From: an archaeon RBG_16_50_20
GTDB lineage: Archaea > Thermoproteota > Bathyarchaeia > 40CM-2-53-6
Length of the DNA stretch: 6,615 nucleotides
Assembly (NCBI GenBank): GCA_001768965.1
Contig: MEMY01000096.1
Location: 1 to 6,615 of the forward strand
Direction of reading: 5' to 3'
Made by a program: the position numbers and the translations under genes
Shown here: one piece after another, positions 6,397 through 6,615 of the stretch
How the letters are laid out: every line of letters starts with the position of its first letter
Position numbering within the stretch: position 1 is the first letter of the stretch
The notes under the pieces: generated by a model
Told to the model about the DNA's origin: nothing
Databases searched by the model: none
Seen by the model: the letters and a program-made list of their open reading frames with translations, nothing else

Positions 6397-6404
6397 CCTT
6401 TAAG
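6397..6404 (+). promoter_or_regulatory. TATA-like box (CCTTTAAG) for the small downstream ORF
   Basis: TTTAAG at 6399-6404 is centred about 33 bases before the GTG at 6434. With an archaeal spacing of about 26 bases, transcription would start near 6428. It sits in the 93-base gap after the aconitase stop, which otherwise contains only a weak 4-bp stem (AGCC...GGCT, 6376-6387) and no clear terminator. Confidence 0.38.
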
Positions 6405-6433
6405 TGATTACAAGGAATGGTTTAGAGGGCTTC

Positions 6434-6532
6434 GTGACAGAGAAAAAACCGCAAGCAAGCGACGAAGAATTAGATGATGAATATCTACCAGCTTGCTGCA
6501 GAAACGGTAAACCACACAACCATCCTGTCTAA
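6434..6532 (+). CDS. Putative small protein of 32 residues with CC and H.H residues
   Basis: GTG at 6434 opens a 33-codon frame ending in TAA at 6530-6532. The first half is acidic (SDEELDDEY, 9-17). The second half carries C21-C22, then H28 and H30 (ACCRNGKPHNHPV), a set that could bind a metal ion, although this is only inference. Supporting signs are GAGG at 6425-6428, 5 bases before the GTG; a TATA-like box at 6397-6404; and an opening sequence (GTGACAGAGAAA) identical to that of aconitase. No known family is recognised. A frame this short can arise by chance, so conservation in relatives would be the deciding evidence. Confidence 0.42.
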   Translation: MTEKKPQASDEELDDEYLPACCRNGKPHNHPV

Positions 6533-6545
6533 TCGCTCAAAGCGA
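6533..6545 (+). other. Short hairpin immediately after the small ORF stop codon
   Basis: TCGCT (6533-6537), loop CAA and AGCGA (6541-6545) make a perfect 5-bp stem starting on the base after the TAA. No T-run follows, so it is not a classical intrinsic terminator. It could stabilise the 3' end of a short transcript, or be chance. Confidence 0.25.
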
Positions 6546-6615
6546 AAGTGGAAGGAAACCCCTAGCGTACGGCATTCATCTTCGTCGGCTCCAACAGCAT
6601 TTTCTCCGCAGATGA
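6546..6615. other. Unassigned right edge of the window
   Basis: Minus-strand frames stay open from the edge to a TAG at 6562-6564 and, in another frame, further left into the small ORF, so the 3' end of a convergent gene could lie here. The visible peptides are too short to judge and match nothing recognisable. No plus-strand start with supporting signals is seen. Confidence 0.2.

Noticed and set aside
6562..6615. Minus-strand open end with a TAG at 6562-6564, possibly a convergent gene terminus
   Set aside because: Only 17 codons are visible and another frame is equally open, so no gene can be supported.
1..6615. Search for CRISPR, tRNA, rRNA, transposon ends and toxin-antitoxin pairs
   Set aside because: No regularly spaced repeats, cloverleaf, rRNA blocks, terminal inverted repeats or recognisable toxin/antitoxin motifs were found by reading both strands.

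Overview
The window holds seven protein-coding genes arranged as two diverging sets around position 2785-2810. No rRNA, tRNA, CRISPR array, insertion sequence or integration site was seen. The organism is probably an archaeon, possibly in the Nitrososphaeria/Thermoproteota range, but this is an inference. It rests on GTG or TTG starts at several genes, and on TATA-like boxes (CTTAAA, TTTAAG) lying about 25-35 bases upstream of starts that leave almost no 5' leader. No convincing bacterial -35/-10 pairs were seen. Base composition and codon use are moderate and similar across the window, so nothing suggests recent transfer.

Left half, minus strand (read from 2784 down to 1): a short-chain dehydrogenase/reductase (SDR) whose catalytic tyrosine is replaced by phenylalanine; a small MscS-type mechanosensitive channel; and the first 238 residues of a ferritin-like di-iron protein that runs off the left edge. 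The gaps (about 200 bases each) hold possible regulatory sites: an inverted repeat upstream of the channel gene, a hairpin with a T-run after it, and a TATA-like palindrome before the di-iron gene. These look like three independent transcription units, not an operon.

Right half, plus strand (2811 onward): an unrecognised 146-residue protein with one membrane segment; a 71-residue cysteine-rich protein; a full-length aconitase A (910 residues) with all three iron-sulfur cysteines; and a likely 32-residue small protein with a CC...H.H pattern behind its own TATA-like box. The last 70 bases cannot be assigned.

A loose theme of iron and metal handling runs through the window: di-iron protein, [4Fe-4S] aconitase and two small Cys/His proteins. 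Nothing proves a common system. I see no strong case for a wholly new system. The best leads are the Tyr-to-Phe SDR, the cysteine cluster in the di-iron helix, and the two small Cys-containing genes flanking aconitase.
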